64,000 nt of DNA from JAEXNA01 sp041676625 (GCA_041676625.1 JBAYRN010000013.1:1-64000); one strand, 5' to 3'. Positions 1 to 9,706 are shown, counted from the first letter of the stretch. The notes: a model not told the origin generated them from the letters alone. Numbers and translations: made by a program.

Positions 1-1
1 A

Positions 2-1000
2 GCAAGTCAGACCCCCAAGGGTGGCGTGCCCGGTGATGTGTTCGAGGAACCGGAACAGCCGACCAGCGAACTGCGCTGCAAGCTCTCCGAGGAAGTACTG
101 GCCATGCTGGACCACGCCCGACGACTCCACTCAGCAGAGCAGGGCGAAGCGGTTACAACCGCCCAGGTGTTGGAGTTTGCTCTGGTCTCTTACATCTCCA
201 ACCAACCGCTGGATCAGGAGTCGTTGGACAAGGTACGACAGGAGATGGATAAGGATCTACAGGCGGAGAGAGCAAGAGAGATTCCGCTAGTGGCGGTGGC
301 TCGCGAGGTGGCCGTGGAAATGGGTCTTTTGGTAGACCCCGATGATAACGAAACGACCCCTCCGGGTCAAAATCAACCCGCAGAGGATTGCGCGGAAGTT
401 CTAGCCCAGGCCCTCGGTGCCGAGCCGAGTTTGGAAGTCGTGCAAGAGACGGAAGAGGCACTGGCCAAGAGCTCCGGTGCGGGTGTTTTCGATGCCACCG
501 GCCTGGAACTCTCCACAGTAGTTGGGCCCGTCTTGGTCGAAGCTCTACAGCGACACCGACCCCCGGCCATCTCCAACAAACGCATCTGTTTCAACCCTCA
601 GAACCGCCACACCACCAAAGCCCAAAAGCGAGAACTGTTGCGCCGAGACGGCTGGGCCTGTAGTACCCCGGGCTGCTGTCATAAGCTTTATTTACACCTT
701 CATCACCTGGTTCCGCACTCAAAAAACGGCCCCACCATCGACCTAAACCTGATCGGGCTGTGTTCGAGCTGTCATCGAAACGTGCACGACGGCTCACTTC
801 GCATCTTCCTCCAGCCAGACGGCAAACTGCACTTCACCGACGCCGAGGGCAACTCGGTGGCCGAGCAGGCTGACCTGGAGTTGGGTCAGTGGCTCGACTT
901 CAACATCGGGTGGGACGGTGAAGAGGACGACTCCTTTACCATTCGGGCCCATCGGGGGGAGTGGTCTGTTTTTGGGAAGGCACAGTTTTCCATCTCGTAA
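2..1000 (+). CDS. HNH endonuclease-domain protein, 5'-truncated by window edge
   Basis: The reading frame is open from the first bases of the window, so the true start probably lies upstream; the first in-window start codon is a GTG at 26. The N-terminal two thirds is acidic and helical with no clear family. The C-terminal part (about residues 195-275) holds an HNH nuclease fold: a CSTPGC zinc cysteine pair, the HHLVPHSKNG core with the metal and general-base histidines, then the LCSSCHRNVHDG half with the second cysteine pair and final His. This layout resembles the 13E12/DUF222-type HNH proteins that often occur as scattered multicopy genes. Substrate and role (mobile element, defence, or domesticated nuclease) cannot be told from sequence. 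Convergent with the next gene, 22 bp apart. Confidence 0.75.
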   Translation, partial: ASQTPKGGVPGDVFEEPEQPTSELRCKLSEEVLAMLDHARRLHSAEQGEAVTTAQVLEFALVSYISNQPLDQESLDKVRQEMDKDLQAERAREIPLVAVAREVAVEMGLLVDPDDNETTPPGQNQPAEDCAEVLAQALGAEPSLEVVQETEEALAKSSGAGVFDATGLELSTVVGPVLVEALQRHRPPAISNKRICFNPQNRHTTKAQKRELLRRDGWACSTPGCCHKLYLHLHHLVPHSKNGPTIDLNLIGLCSSCHRNVHDGSLRIFLQPDGKLHFTDAEGNSVAEQADLELGQWLDFNIGWDGEEDDSFTIRAHRGEWSVFGKAQFSIS

Positions 1001-1022
1001 ATGACAATTTTCCTCGCGACAA

Positions 1023-1706
1023 TCACAGAGAAGTTGTTCGAGAGGGCACCCTGATGATCTGGGCACGCCACTCCGTCTTCGCAGCGAAGAAACCCACCCA
1101 GGAGATGGTTACGGTCCAGGCTAGAACATTCTCCAGGTTGGCCAGCAAATGATAGATCTGGTTGTGCCAGCGGCCGTCGATGGCAGTAGCCAGGAAAAGA
1201 CTGGCGCCGGCCGCCAATGCGCCTTTCCAGAGCGTCGAGTTGGACTCACCGATACGCAAAAAAGTAAGCCCCGTTATTAATGCCAGGCTCACCGGAAACA
1301 CCAGAGAAAGGTGTTGATGAAAGGATGCAACCGCTCCCTTTGAAACGGGATGGGGAGCGAGGAAGGCTCCGATCAGCCCGAGTAGGAGCAGCCCCGCTAG
1401 GCAAAAGAACGTGTACTGGCTACCCCGGAAAAAATTTCGAGCGAACTGCTTTTCCACTCCGGCTTTCTTCATTGTACCAAATCCGCTCATACCCGTAGCG
1501 GGATTGACCAGGTAACAAAAGGCGTAGATGCTGGTGATTCCATAGAGGAGATCATCTCCTGGCCCCGACCACAAAAACACCAGGTGCTCGAAGGCTTCGT
1601 CTCCGCTCGCTGCGACCATGTGGGCTACGAGGTCCACCAATAAAGCGAACACGAATAGCTTCGTGAAGTCCTTGGGGTTTTCGGTTAAATCAAGCTCTTC
1701 TTTCAT
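1023..1706 (-). CDS. Polytopic membrane protein, unknown function
   Basis: Predicted 227-aa integral membrane protein with about five or six hydrophobic segments, the clearest at residues 18-35, 100-117, 130-150 and 160-180. No signal peptide, catalytic motif or recognisable family was seen. The ATG overlaps the ppc stop codon by 4 bp (ATGA arrangement), so it is translationally coupled to ppc and should sit in the same transcript. A role linked to carbon metabolism or transport is possible by position only. Confidence 0.6.
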   Translation of the reverse strand: MKEELDLTENPKDFTKLFVFALLVDLVAHMVAASGDEAFEHLVFLWSGPGDDLLYGITSIYAFCYLVNPATGMSGFGTMKKAGVEKQFARNFFRGSQYTFFCLAGLLLLGLIGAFLAPHPVSKGAVASFHQHLSLVFPVSLALITGLTFLRIGESNSTLWKGALAAGASLFLATAIDGRWHNQIYHLLANLENVLAWTVTISWVGFFAAKTEWRAQIIRVPSRTTSL

Positions 1707-4387
1707 CCTGTCGTCCTTAACCCGGCCGCCACTCCCTTGATAGCCAATCGCATCAGGATGGGGCCGTCTTCGTCTCCGGCTTCAATCATCTCGAAGGCCC
1801 GCAGTTGGATCAAGTTTAGAGGATCCACGTACGGATTTCTACGCCGGATCGAGTCTGCCAACCAGGGGACCTCATCGAGGAGTTCTTTCTCGCCGGTAAT
1901 CAGCCTTGCGATCTCTACCGTCAAATCATACTCTTCCCGAATTCGCTCCCAGATCGACCAGAGGTCCGGGTTGTCCCGCCCCCGCCGGGCGTAGCCCTCG
2001 GCAATGGTCATGTCCGCCTTGGTCAGAGCCAGCACCGCATTACGAACGATAGCGCGGAAAAAGCTCCACTCCCTGTACCACTCCCGCACTTGCTCCAGGT
2101 CCTCCCCTTGGAAAGCCTCTCCCATACCGTACCAGGCGGGCAGGAGGATGCGGGCCTGGGTCCAGGCAAAGGACCACGGAATGGCGCGAAGATTGTCCAG
2201 GCTGGGCTTGCCCCTGCGCCGCGATGGGCGAGAACCGATGGACAACTGCTCGATCTCTGAGATGGGCGTGAGGGTGCGGAAAAAATCGATAAATCCGTCT
2301 CTCTGCAGCAACGCTCGATAGCACTGGAGGCTCTTCTCGGCGATCCTCTCCAGCGCCTCGGCCCAGCGATCGGTGTGGTCTTCATTGCGTCCAAAACCCG
2401 GCGCGTGGACCGACAGTTGGGCCCACAACAGTTGCTCAAGGTGGCGGTAAGCGATGGCCGGGTCGTCGTAGCGCTCCGAAAGCACCTCCCCTTGTTCAGT
2501 GATGCGTAGTCCATCCCGGGCTACCTTCACCGGTAACGAGAGGATCGATCGTGCAGCCGGTCCTCCTCCCCTACCCAGGGCTCCACCCCGGCCGTGAAAG
2601 AAAACGATCCGAACGCCTAGCTCCTCACCCACCTCGGCCAGAGCGCGCTGGGCTTTGTAGAGATTCCAATTGGCGGCCAGGTACCCGCCGTCTTTGGTGC
2701 TGTCGGAATAACCGATCATGACCATCTGATAAGGTAGTCCGGACTCGGCAAAGTAAGCTCTGTAAACCTCATTCTCAAAAAGTTCGCGCAAGATCTGCGG
2801 CCCGTTGTCGAGATCGTCCATGGTTTCCAAGAGTGGAACGAGCGCTTGATTGAGTGACGGGGCGAAGGTCTTCTGCAGCCACAAGAGGGCGAGCAGGTCC
2901 GAAGAACTCCGGGTCATGGATACGACGTGTGCTCCCAATCCCTCACCCTGGGTTCTGGCGCTAAACTCTTCCAGCACCCCGAACAGCTCGATGACTCGCT
3001 GAGCTCTCTCGCTCCATCCCCTGGCTGCAAGCGCCAAGGGTGAAGCCAGCAACTCGCCTAACACCCGACGCCGCTCTTGGGGAGTCAGAGAGAGATAATC
3101 CCTGGTGAGACCGATGTGGCTCACCAGCTCGTGCACCACCTGGTGGTAAACATCCGAATGCTCCCGAATGTCCAACCTCGCCGTATGGAAACCGAAGGCC
3201 TCCACACAGGCCATCCAATCTTGCAAACGAGGTTCAAAAGACACCAATCCCCGGGAGTTCTGGGAAGCCACGGCCTGGGACAAAAGGTTCAGATCCCTCA
3301 GCAGACTGAGACTGGAACGATAACTAGCAGCGCCTCTCCCTTCGGTCTGAAGCAACCGCCAGTGAACAGCCTCCAGGTATCGACGATAGACCTCCTCTTC
3401 CGGCTGTTTTCTCAGGACAGCGCCCAGGGCAGGGAACTCCTCTTGGTAGTGCTCCAGTCGTTCGGTCAGTTGGGGATCGAACTTGACCCTGACTTTTGAT
3501 TGAGAAAAGTGGTCCAGCAAATGCCGGCAGGCTTCCCGGTGCTTTTTGAGGGTTTTTCTTCGTAGCTTTTCCAGGGCCGAGGCGGTGACCGCCGCGGTGA
3601 CGTACGGGTTTCCGTCTCGATCGCCGCAGATCCAGGTTCCGAATTGCAAGAGGGAAGGCAGTCGCTCGGCGAGTTCCGGATAGAACTCTCTCACTCCGTC
3701 ACTCAGGTCTCCCACCAGTTGAGGCACCACTTCCCACAGGCTACTCAGAAAAAAGAGCGAGCGTTCCAATTCCTCTAAAACCGTAGGCTGGGTGGCTCTC
3801 AAAAGGTCGGTCTCCCACAGGGTCATCATCTCCGAGCGCAGCTCGGTCTCCAGCCGCCGGGACTCTCGAGCCAGTAAGCCGTCCGACTCCAGCGCCTTCA
3901 TAAGCCGGCGGATTCGGCGAAGTTTACTGCGCACGGTTCGACGCTTAGCTTCCGTAGGGTGGGCGGTGAACACCGGTTCCACAAAAGAGTACTTCAAGAT
4001 GTCCAGGAGTTGTTCCGGCGAAACAGCCTGCTCTCTCAAGGCTTTAAGTGCTGCCCGAATCGACTCTTTACGGGGCGCAGGCTCGCTCTCTTGCTCTCGC
4101 CGGCGCAGGATCCGAACACGATGGCGATCCTCGGCCAGGTTGGCCAGGTCGAAGAAAATCGAAAAAGCGCGACATAAACCAAACAGGGCATTGGTATCGC
4201 ATTCATCGATCAAGCGGCGCAAGCTTTCCACGTCCAAATTTTCCCGCCGCCGCCTCTTGGAGAGATGCCGGACCTCCTCTTCAAACTCCAAAAAATCGGC
4301 CCCCTCGTGGGCCTCGATGACGTGACCCAGGAGTCGGCCCAGGTATCGCACCTCCCCCCGCAGAGGGTCGTTCTTAAGGTCGGACAT
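1703..4387 (-). CDS. ppc: Phosphoenolpyruvate carboxylase
   Basis: Anaplerotic enzyme that carboxylates PEP with bicarbonate to oxaloacetate in the cytosol. At 894 aa it has the usual family length. Signature pieces are in order: VEPVFTAHPTEAKRRT around residue 143 (catalytic His), GDRDGNPYVT, the MIGYSDSTKDGGYLAAN motif and the FFHGRGGALGRGGGPA loop, then NPYVDPLNLIQ near the C-terminus. The protein ends in TTG, whereas the family typically ends in NTG. It follows a 159-aa gene with a 14-bp overlap and precedes the membrane protein with a 4-bp overlap, so a three-gene operon is likely. Crp-like palindromes lie upstream of the operon (4871-4944). Confidence 0.97.
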   Translation of the reverse strand: MSDLKNDPLRGEVRYLGRLLGHVIEAHEGADFLEFEEEVRHLSKRRRRENLDVESLRRLIDECDTNALFGLCRAFSIFFDLANLAEDRHRVRILRRREQESEPAPRKESIRAALKALREQAVSPEQLLDILKYSFVEPVFTAHPTEAKRRTVRSKLRRIRRLMKALESDGLLARESRRLETELRSEMMTLWETDLLRATQPTVLEELERSLFFLSSLWEVVPQLVGDLSDGVREFYPELAERLPSLLQFGTWICGDRDGNPYVTAAVTASALEKLRRKTLKKHREACRHLLDHFSQSKVRVKFDPQLTERLEHYQEEFPALGAVLRKQPEEEVYRRYLEAVHWRLLQTEGRGAASYRSSLSLLRDLNLLSQAVASQNSRGLVSFEPRLQDWMACVEAFGFHTARLDIREHSDVYHQVVHELVSHIGLTRDYLSLTPQERRRVLGELLASPLALAARGWSERAQRVIELFGVLEEFSARTQGEGLGAHVVSMTRSSSDLLALLWLQKTFAPSLNQALVPLLETMDDLDNGPQILRELFENEVYRAYFAESGLPYQMVMIGYSDSTKDGGYLAANWNLYKAQRALAEVGEELGVRIVFFHGRGGALGRGGGPAARSILSLPVKVARDGLRITEQGEVLSERYDDPAIAYRHLEQLLWAQLSVHAPGFGRNEDHTDRWAEALERIAEKSLQCYRALLQRDGFIDFFRTLTPISEIEQLSIGSRPSRRRGKPSLDNLRAIPWSFAWTQARILLPAWYGMGEAFQGEDLEQVREWYREWSFFRAIVRNAVLALTKADMTIAEGYARRGRDNPDLWSIWERIREEYDLTVEIARLITGEKELLDEVPWLADSIRRRNPYVDPLNLIQLRAFEMIEAGDEDGPILMRLAIKGVAAGLRTTG

Positions 4388-4853
4388 GGCGAATCTCCCT
4401 CAGCATTTTGATGAGTGTCTTTCGAACCTCGTTGGGGGTTGAGCAAGGTTGGGGAAAGGGGATCCAGGCCAGCAGCTCAGGATTGCTCAAGAAAAAGCCG
4501 CGCTCTTCGATCCACGGCATGACGGTGGGCAGTTCCTCAGAGCCAATCCAGCCTCGAAGCCGTAGAAACTCCTTGAAGGTGTCCTGGTGGTCGACTTCCA
4601 TGTGACGGCAAATGTCGGATGCACTCTCCCAAAGCAAACCGAGCGTGGCCTCCTCCACCTCGGCACGTTTCAGGGTATGCCGACCCAGAGGCCACTCCAG
4701 GACCACGGCCTCCCCTTGCGCCCAAACCGAAAAGAGGGGAGTCTCTCCGGACGCGGTGGGGGTCGAGAGTTTCTCCCCGTTCCAATCTCTGGTGAGAGTC
4801 CTCACCACTTCCGAAGGTCGCAGCTCATAATCTTTCAAGAGTTCAAAATCCAT
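4374..4853 (-). CDS. Hypothetical protein, first gene of the ppc operon
   Basis: 159-aa soluble protein that I do not recognise. It is rich in Trp and acidic residues, with no signal peptide or membrane span. A C-terminal PCSTPNEVRKT stretch superficially resembles the CSTPNEVSRT of the zinc-ribbon protein at 13651-15219, but the second cysteine pair is missing here, so it is probably chance. Its 3' end overlaps the ppc start by 14 bp, indicating coupled translation. A regulatory or accessory role to PEP carboxylase is only a guess. Confidence 0.6.
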   Translation of the reverse strand: MDFELLKDYELRPSEVVRTLTRDWNGEKLSTPTASGETPLFSVWAQGEAVVLEWPLGRHTLKRAEVEEATLGLLWESASDICRHMEVDHQDTFKEFLRLRGWIGSEELPTVMPWIEERGFFLSNPELLAWIPFPQPCSTPNEVRKTLIKMLREIRHVRP

Positions 4854-4870
4854 TGCCTTTTAAAGCACTT

Positions 4871-4944
4871 TGCGATCCAGCTCCCGGGGCCTCCCCTCGG
4901 CACCCGGAAAAAGTGACTCTGTGATCCAGCTCACAGACTGTGAG
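4871..4944. promoter_or_regulatory. Crp-like operator cluster between divergent genes
   Basis: The 172-bp divergent intergenic region holds TGTGATCCAGCTCACA at 4920-4935, an exact match to the TGTGA-N6-TCACA consensus of Crp-family regulators. Its right arm is reused in a second perfect palindrome, CTCACAGACTGTGAG (4930-4944). A degenerate copy, TGCGATCCAGCTCCCG, lies 49 bp to the left (4871-4886). The sites could serve the minus-strand ppc operon, the plus-strand gene at 5026, or both. No cognate regulator is adjacent. Confidence 0.5.
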
Positions 4945-5025
4945 TGTAGGAACGGAGATGATTCATTTGGGTCTGCTGCCCGGCAGCGGGCCCAGGGACT
5001 GGGCGCATAGAGTGTCATCGAATGG

Positions 5026-6675
5026 ATGAGACACCGAATGAGAAGTAAACAACTCCTTCCCGCGGCAGCCGCCGCCAAGCCAAGAGAGGTGCAACTCTGT
5101 CCTTTCCACGCTCTGCGCACCGATCTGGCCCTCTTGCTGGGCGCCAGCGGAACTCAACTGCTTGAAAATACCTGGGAAACGTTCCAGCTCTCTCCTAGCG
5201 AAAAGGATCCGAAGAGACTCCGACCCTGCCTGATGAAACTCTTTTCGGTAGCCGCTCGGATCGCGGCCACGAAAGGAGTAGGACACGCCCTCAAGCGACT
5301 GGTCACCGACTTCGAGAAGGCCTACTTTCCGGTAGTAGATGCCGGGGCTAAGGTCTACCTCCCTGCTCTTGAACAGGACCCCACGCTGGCCAGAAGGCAG
5401 TTCCTATTTGAAGCAGCCTATCGGGCCAAATCCTGGAGTGATGCTTACCGCCAGGCCAGAATATTGAAAGCTCAAGCACCCGCGAGCGCTCCTCATCGGA
5501 CGGTAAACCGGCGTCTCGGACGAGTTTTTGATGGCCTGATGATCGATGGCTGTTCCAGAAACAAAAAAAAACAGATCCTGACCGATCTCGCTTCTTTTGA
5601 GGAACTCGCCCAGGAAAGCCGCATCAACTTCGCTCTAGACGCCCTGGCCTCCAGGGCCACGGGATGTTTCCCCGGGGAACCCGAAAAGCTCGCCTTGGAA
5701 CTCATTCCCCCGAGCGACCCCTGGTGGCGAGTCAGCCTGAACGGTTTGTATCGTCACCTGGCCGTGCCCAATCGCTGGGCCGACGATCTCCAGAACCTGA
5801 CTCAGGCAGAAGAAACTTTACGGGGCTTTTGCACCGTGGTGCTCAATATTCTTAGCTGCTCGGGGGCACGGGCCCAGACAAATCTCGTTCGAAACGGATT
5901 GAAAGAGCGGTGCTTTCAAGTGGACGCCAACCAGGCCCGAGCCAGGCTAGCCAGAGTCAGAGAGGCCGTCCGAGAATGGCAGACGATCCTGCCTCCGATA
6001 GTGCCGAAAGGTTGTGGAGACAAACCCAAGGATGCCTTTGAACTCACCCCCGAGCAGTCCAAATTTTTGGAGCAAGTGTGCCACATTCTGGAAATCGAAC
6101 CGACCTACTCCCTAACGATGAGCCCCGATTTCTTTCAGTGTAGCGAGCCCGAGCAGCGGTTTCTCCTGGCCCGAGCGGTCTTTCGAAAGGCAGGCGGCTT
6201 AGATCTGCTAGCGCAGCGAGCGTCTGCCCTGGCCACTCCTCAAAAGATCCTGGCCAGGGCGATCGAGTACGCCGAATGGTCCGGGCACGAGCAGGCCTTA
6301 TTGGATGAGTTTCGAGACACCGATCTCACTCCAGACTTGGTCTGCATCTTACTTCAGGAAGTCTTTTGGCTGACCGATGACCCTATCTATCATCGACTCG
6401 CCGTCATCTGTCATCAGGGTGGCTGGTGTCCCCTTTTCGATCGAGAAGCAGACCTCTTTGCGGCCGGTTTTGCCGACCTGGTTAGTGCCTCCCACGGTCT
6501 GGTCAAGGCCACTTTTCAGGGAGAACCGATCACCCGTGCCTGTGCCCGGGAAGGCTTGAACTCCTTGCTCGCCATCAGCGATGACTGCCCGGACCTCTGT
6601 CTACGTTTGCAGACCCTATGGCTTTCAGTGGCCGATGACCTGCAGCGTGAATCACCAAATAAAGTTCTTGGCTAG
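5026..6675 (+). CDS. Hypothetical 549-aa protein
   Basis: Large soluble, mostly helical protein that I cannot place in a family. No signal peptide, membrane span, Walker motif or zinc cluster was seen. Cysteines are numerous but scattered. Two in-frame ATGs (5026 and 5038) are possible starts and neither has a strong ribosome-binding site. It is divergent from the ppc operon, with which it may share the Crp-like sites, and its 3' end overlaps the convergent TraB-like gene by 24 bp. A functional link to the MoxR pair is not demonstrated. Confidence 0.6.
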   Translation: MRHRMRSKQLLPAAAAAKPREVQLCPFHALRTDLALLLGASGTQLLENTWETFQLSPSEKDPKRLRPCLMKLFSVAARIAATKGVGHALKRLVTDFEKAYFPVVDAGAKVYLPALEQDPTLARRQFLFEAAYRAKSWSDAYRQARILKAQAPASAPHRTVNRRLGRVFDGLMIDGCSRNKKKQILTDLASFEELAQESRINFALDALASRATGCFPGEPEKLALELIPPSDPWWRVSLNGLYRHLAVPNRWADDLQNLTQAEETLRGFCTVVLNILSCSGARAQTNLVRNGLKERCFQVDANQARARLARVREAVREWQTILPPIVPKGCGDKPKDAFELTPEQSKFLEQVCHILEIEPTYSLTMSPDFFQCSEPEQRFLLARAVFRKAGGLDLLAQRASALATPQKILARAIEYAEWSGHEQALLDEFRDTDLTPDLVCILLQEVFWLTDDPIYHRLAVICHQGGWCPLFDREADLFAAGFADLVSASHGLVKATFQGEPITRACAREGLNSLLAISDDCPDLCLRLQTLWLSVADDLQRESPNKVLG

Positions 6676-8889
6676 CTCCCGATAACGATGCCCCGCCAGT
6701 ACGTGAAAGACCCTGATCCTCTCCAGGGAGGTAGGACTGAGGGTGCCGATGGGTAGGTAGACCAGTTTCTTGCCCAGCCGTTGAGCCAACTGAAAAAAGT
6801 ACGAGCGGGGCACTTTTTCACCCACGTAAACGATGTGCTTGTCCTGGCAGTAATCGATGGCCGCAAACAGCAGGACTTCGGCCTTGGTCTTGGCCGCACG
6901 GTAGTAAGGATCGTTCCAAACATTGGCCAGGCGACGAGGTGGATAGCTCAGCATCAAGCCACCGTATTCGCAGCGAGCGATCCCGGGACCGATGACCTTC
7001 CGGCTCTTGTCAGTGGCGTAAAACGCCATGTCCGACTCCTGGTCGTGCTCGCCGTGCCAGGTGATGCACCAGGGAAATTTTGAATTGCTCTGATCCTCAT
7101 CGAAGATCACCACCACCGATCCGGTACCACCCTGCACCTTTTTCTCTTCCCGGACATACAGTTTCTGACCATCGGCCCAATTGCGCAGAGTGGTTCGCAT
7201 GTCGATGCCGTCGAGTAGCGAGGTGGTAAAGGGTTCGGTTCGAGAATGAGCCTCTGACTGAACCTTAATCGCTTTCTTCTGGAGGTAGCGACCGTAATCT
7301 TCGATCACGATATCCTCCGGGGGATAGCTACAGATCCGACCGCTCTCAAAGGCTCCGGACCAGTCGCTGGGATCGTCGGAAGGGGTCATTCGCTCCGGGA
7401 CGGATACTCGACTCATGGCCTGGCGCAAGCGCGGAAAAGTCCGGTGGAACTCAAACGACTTTAGCCGAACTCCCCCGATCGATAAACTCTCACCGTCGTA
7501 GTCAAAGGGCTGGGTGTGGTCCTGAGGGTTTGACTGCCAGGGATAAAAGGTGGCAAGATCCCAGAATTCATAGGCGTAGTTGTGGTCCACGCAGGCCCGG
7601 GCTGCGTAGATCAGGGGAAGCAGTCCGGGGAGCAGTTTCCCTTGAAGGTGGGCGTAGCGCCGGGCAAAGAGGTTGAAGTTCCGATGCTGCCACCTCTTAA
7701 ACTCTTCCCCGGTGTTCTCTTGATAGAACCGGGCGGCCAGATCCACCAGTCCTCGATAGACCGTCTGCCGATCCAGGGCGCCCCGGGCGGTACGACAGTT
7801 GGCGTTGATCAGACCGTATTCTTGAAGAAGTTCGCCTCTTCTCTGTTCGGTATTCTTGTAGGTGAAATACCGCTGCACTCCGGTGTCGGGTGGTTCGATG
7901 GGCGGAGGCTCCTGGGAAGCGTCGTCGTCGGGGGCCTGAAAGCTGGGGGGCTTCCAGGCCTCTGGCTTCATACTGTTGAGATAGTTCTGAAACTTCCTGA
8001 GTTGCTCGGGACTCATATTGAGAGCTTCCGGAGTAACCTTCATGCCCAACAACTTGCTGAGTGAACCGAAGATGGAGTCCTTGCTCAGAGTGCCTCTGGT
8101 TTCTTCAGACTTCTTCTCTTCCGTCTTCTCCGGCTCGGGAGAATGCCAGGCGATATCCGGCCCGGGTCCTCCCCGTTGCAGCTCATAAAGTGTCATAACG
8201 AAAGGCAATTCGTCGGCCAGAGTGCGCACCGTTCGCAGCGTGGGGTGATAAGTCTGGACCTGCGCCGAATCAACCTTTTCATCCTCTTGGTAGGGCGGCT
8301 CGGAACCCTCGAGGAGGGCGCGTAAGGGCTCGATGTGCTTGAGCCCTCCCAGAAAGAGGACTCGTCCCTGGCGGGACAGTTTCTGGAGGCGTCCGGCCAT
8401 GACCGTCTCCCGGGTCTCGTCGAGCTGACCCCTGGTACCCCCGGGGCTGGACTCCAGTGCCTTGCAGCACTGCTTGTAGTACTCCTCAAGCCCGATGGCG
8501 TGGAGACAATAGGGATCCGGCAAAAGATCCCACCCCGAGGGATAGTTGGGCTCGACCAAATCCACGAAATGCACCGGTATCTCCAGCTCTTGAGCGGTCC
8601 GAACAGCTTCACAAAAGGCATCGGTCGGTTCTATCTTCCAGAGAGAGACCCCGGTAGGACCGGGATTGTCCAGGTCTCCAAGGGTCAGATAGGAGAGGCT
8701 CGGCAAGCGTTGCACCGCCGCTTGATAGTCCCTCTCCAGCCCGGCCGGCAACTCGACCGCCACAAAGTCGGGTGAAAGTTCGGTGATCGCCTCACGAACA
8801 AGGCGCGCAAACTCCACTTTGTGGTGCAGAACGGGCAACAGCGAAACCCGGCCCGCCTGGGCCACCCAGTACGATTGGTCAGTCGGCAT
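6652..8889 (-). CDS. TraB/PrgY-like domain protein, partner of MoxR ATPase
   Basis: 745-aa soluble protein. The first 230 residues look like a TraB/TIKI-type or DUF5682-like domain: VAVELPAGLERDY near residue 45, HFVDLVEPNYPSGWD near 105, and LFLGGLKHIEPLRALL near 185. A charged, Pro-rich linker (about 250-345) follows. The remaining 400 residues are a distinct domain, rich in aromatics, that I do not recognise; no MIDAS DxSxS motif is present, so it is not an obvious VWA protein. The start overlaps the end of the MoxR gene by 11 bp, so the two are co-translated. Inference: a target or adaptor remodelled by the ATPase, as in MoxR gene pairs generally. Confidence 0.6.
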   Translation of the reverse strand: MPTDQSYWVAQAGRVSLLPVLHHKVEFARLVREAITELSPDFVAVELPAGLERDYQAAVQRLPSLSYLTLGDLDNPGPTGVSLWKIEPTDAFCEAVRTAQELEIPVHFVDLVEPNYPSGWDLLPDPYCLHAIGLEEYYKQCCKALESSPGGTRGQLDETRETVMAGRLQKLSRQGRVLFLGGLKHIEPLRALLEGSEPPYQEDEKVDSAQVQTYHPTLRTVRTLADELPFVMTLYELQRGGPGPDIAWHSPEPEKTEEKKSEETRGTLSKDSIFGSLSKLLGMKVTPEALNMSPEQLRKFQNYLNSMKPEAWKPPSFQAPDDDASQEPPPIEPPDTGVQRYFTYKNTEQRRGELLQEYGLINANCRTARGALDRQTVYRGLVDLAARFYQENTGEEFKRWQHRNFNLFARRYAHLQGKLLPGLLPLIYAARACVDHNYAYEFWDLATFYPWQSNPQDHTQPFDYDGESLSIGGVRLKSFEFHRTFPRLRQAMSRVSVPERMTPSDDPSDWSGAFESGRICSYPPEDIVIEDYGRYLQKKAIKVQSEAHSRTEPFTTSLLDGIDMRTTLRNWADGQKLYVREEKKVQGGTGSVVVIFDEDQSNSKFPWCITWHGEHDQESDMAFYATDKSRKVIGPGIARCEYGGLMLSYPPRRLANVWNDPYYRAAKTKAEVLLFAAIDYCQDKHIVYVGEKVPRSYFFQLAQRLGKKLVYLPIGTLSPTSLERIRVFHVLAGHRYRELAKNFIW

Positions 8890-9706
8890 AGAGCAGGGCC
8901 TCGTCGCCCAGAACCATTTTGATAGAGCGTCTCAACTCGGCCATCTCTTCAGAGCCGTTGGCCTTGACCAGTTTGGCCGCGTAGCGGGCGATATTGATAC
9001 CGTCGCGCACCGAGTATCGCTCGTCGGCGCGGTGGGCTTTCTGGAGAAAATCGGCCACATAGTTCAGCATCGACTGTTGGAGGTGAGGCAAATTTTCTTT
9101 GAGGATCAACAGTTCTTCTTCTTTGTCGGGGAAATCCACGAAGATCTGAGGCTGCAATCGGCTATGGATGTATTCGGGCAACTCAAAGGTACTGGAATCC
9201 TCGTTCATGGTGGCCACGAATCGAAAATCGGGGTGGGCTTCGATCTTGATCCCGGCCACCAGCGACTCCACGTATCGACGGGCGTCCAAGAGCGGTGCCA
9301 GGGAAGCCCAGGACTTCTCGCTCATGCGGTTGCCCTCATCCAGCACCAATACCCCGCCAGTGATCATGGCGGTCACCAGCGGTGAAGCCACGTAGCGGAT
9401 CTTCTGATCCTCCCCGACCACCGGTAGGACGATCAGATCCTCGGGCCGGGTGTCCATGGTGGCCTGCATGATGTAGACCTGACGGTCCAGGGAGCGGGCG
9501 GCTGCGTAAGCCAAGGTGGTTTTGCCGACCCCGGGTTTGCCCAGCAATCTGGGGTTCAGAGGGAGGTCTCCCTCTTCGATCACCGTCCAGGCCGCCAGCA
9601 GTTGGGTCAGAAGCTCCCGCTGTCCCACCCATTTGATGGTGAGCACATCCGGCTCAACTAGATGAAGGAGGACCCCTTGAATCTCTTTTTGCCTGCTCAT
9701 TATCAT
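8879..9706 (-). CDS. MoxR-family AAA+ ATPase
   Basis: 275-aa AAA+ ATPase of the MoxR type, a family of chaperone-like remodelling ATPases usually encoded beside their client. Walker A is GKPGVGKTT near residue 60, Walker B is GVLVLDEGNRM near 117, and sensor 1 is in FVATMNED near 165. Length is slightly short of the usual 300-330 aa, with a reduced C-terminal lid. It is followed by the 745-aa TraB-like gene with an 11-bp overlap. Divergent from prfC, 96 bp away; that gap shows no obvious operator. Confidence 0.85.
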   Translation of the reverse strand: MIMSRQKEIQGVLLHLVEPDVLTIKWVGQRELLTQLLAAWTVIEEGDLPLNPRLLGKPGVGKTTLAYAAARSLDRQVYIMQATMDTRPEDLIVLPVVGEDQKIRYVASPLVTAMITGGVLVLDEGNRMSEKSWASLAPLLDARRYVESLVAGIKIEAHPDFRFVATMNEDSSTFELPEYIHSRLQPQIFVDFPDKEEELLILKENLPHLQQSMLNYVADFLQKAHRADERYSVRDGINIARYAAKLVKANGSEEMAELRRSIKMVLGDEALLYAD

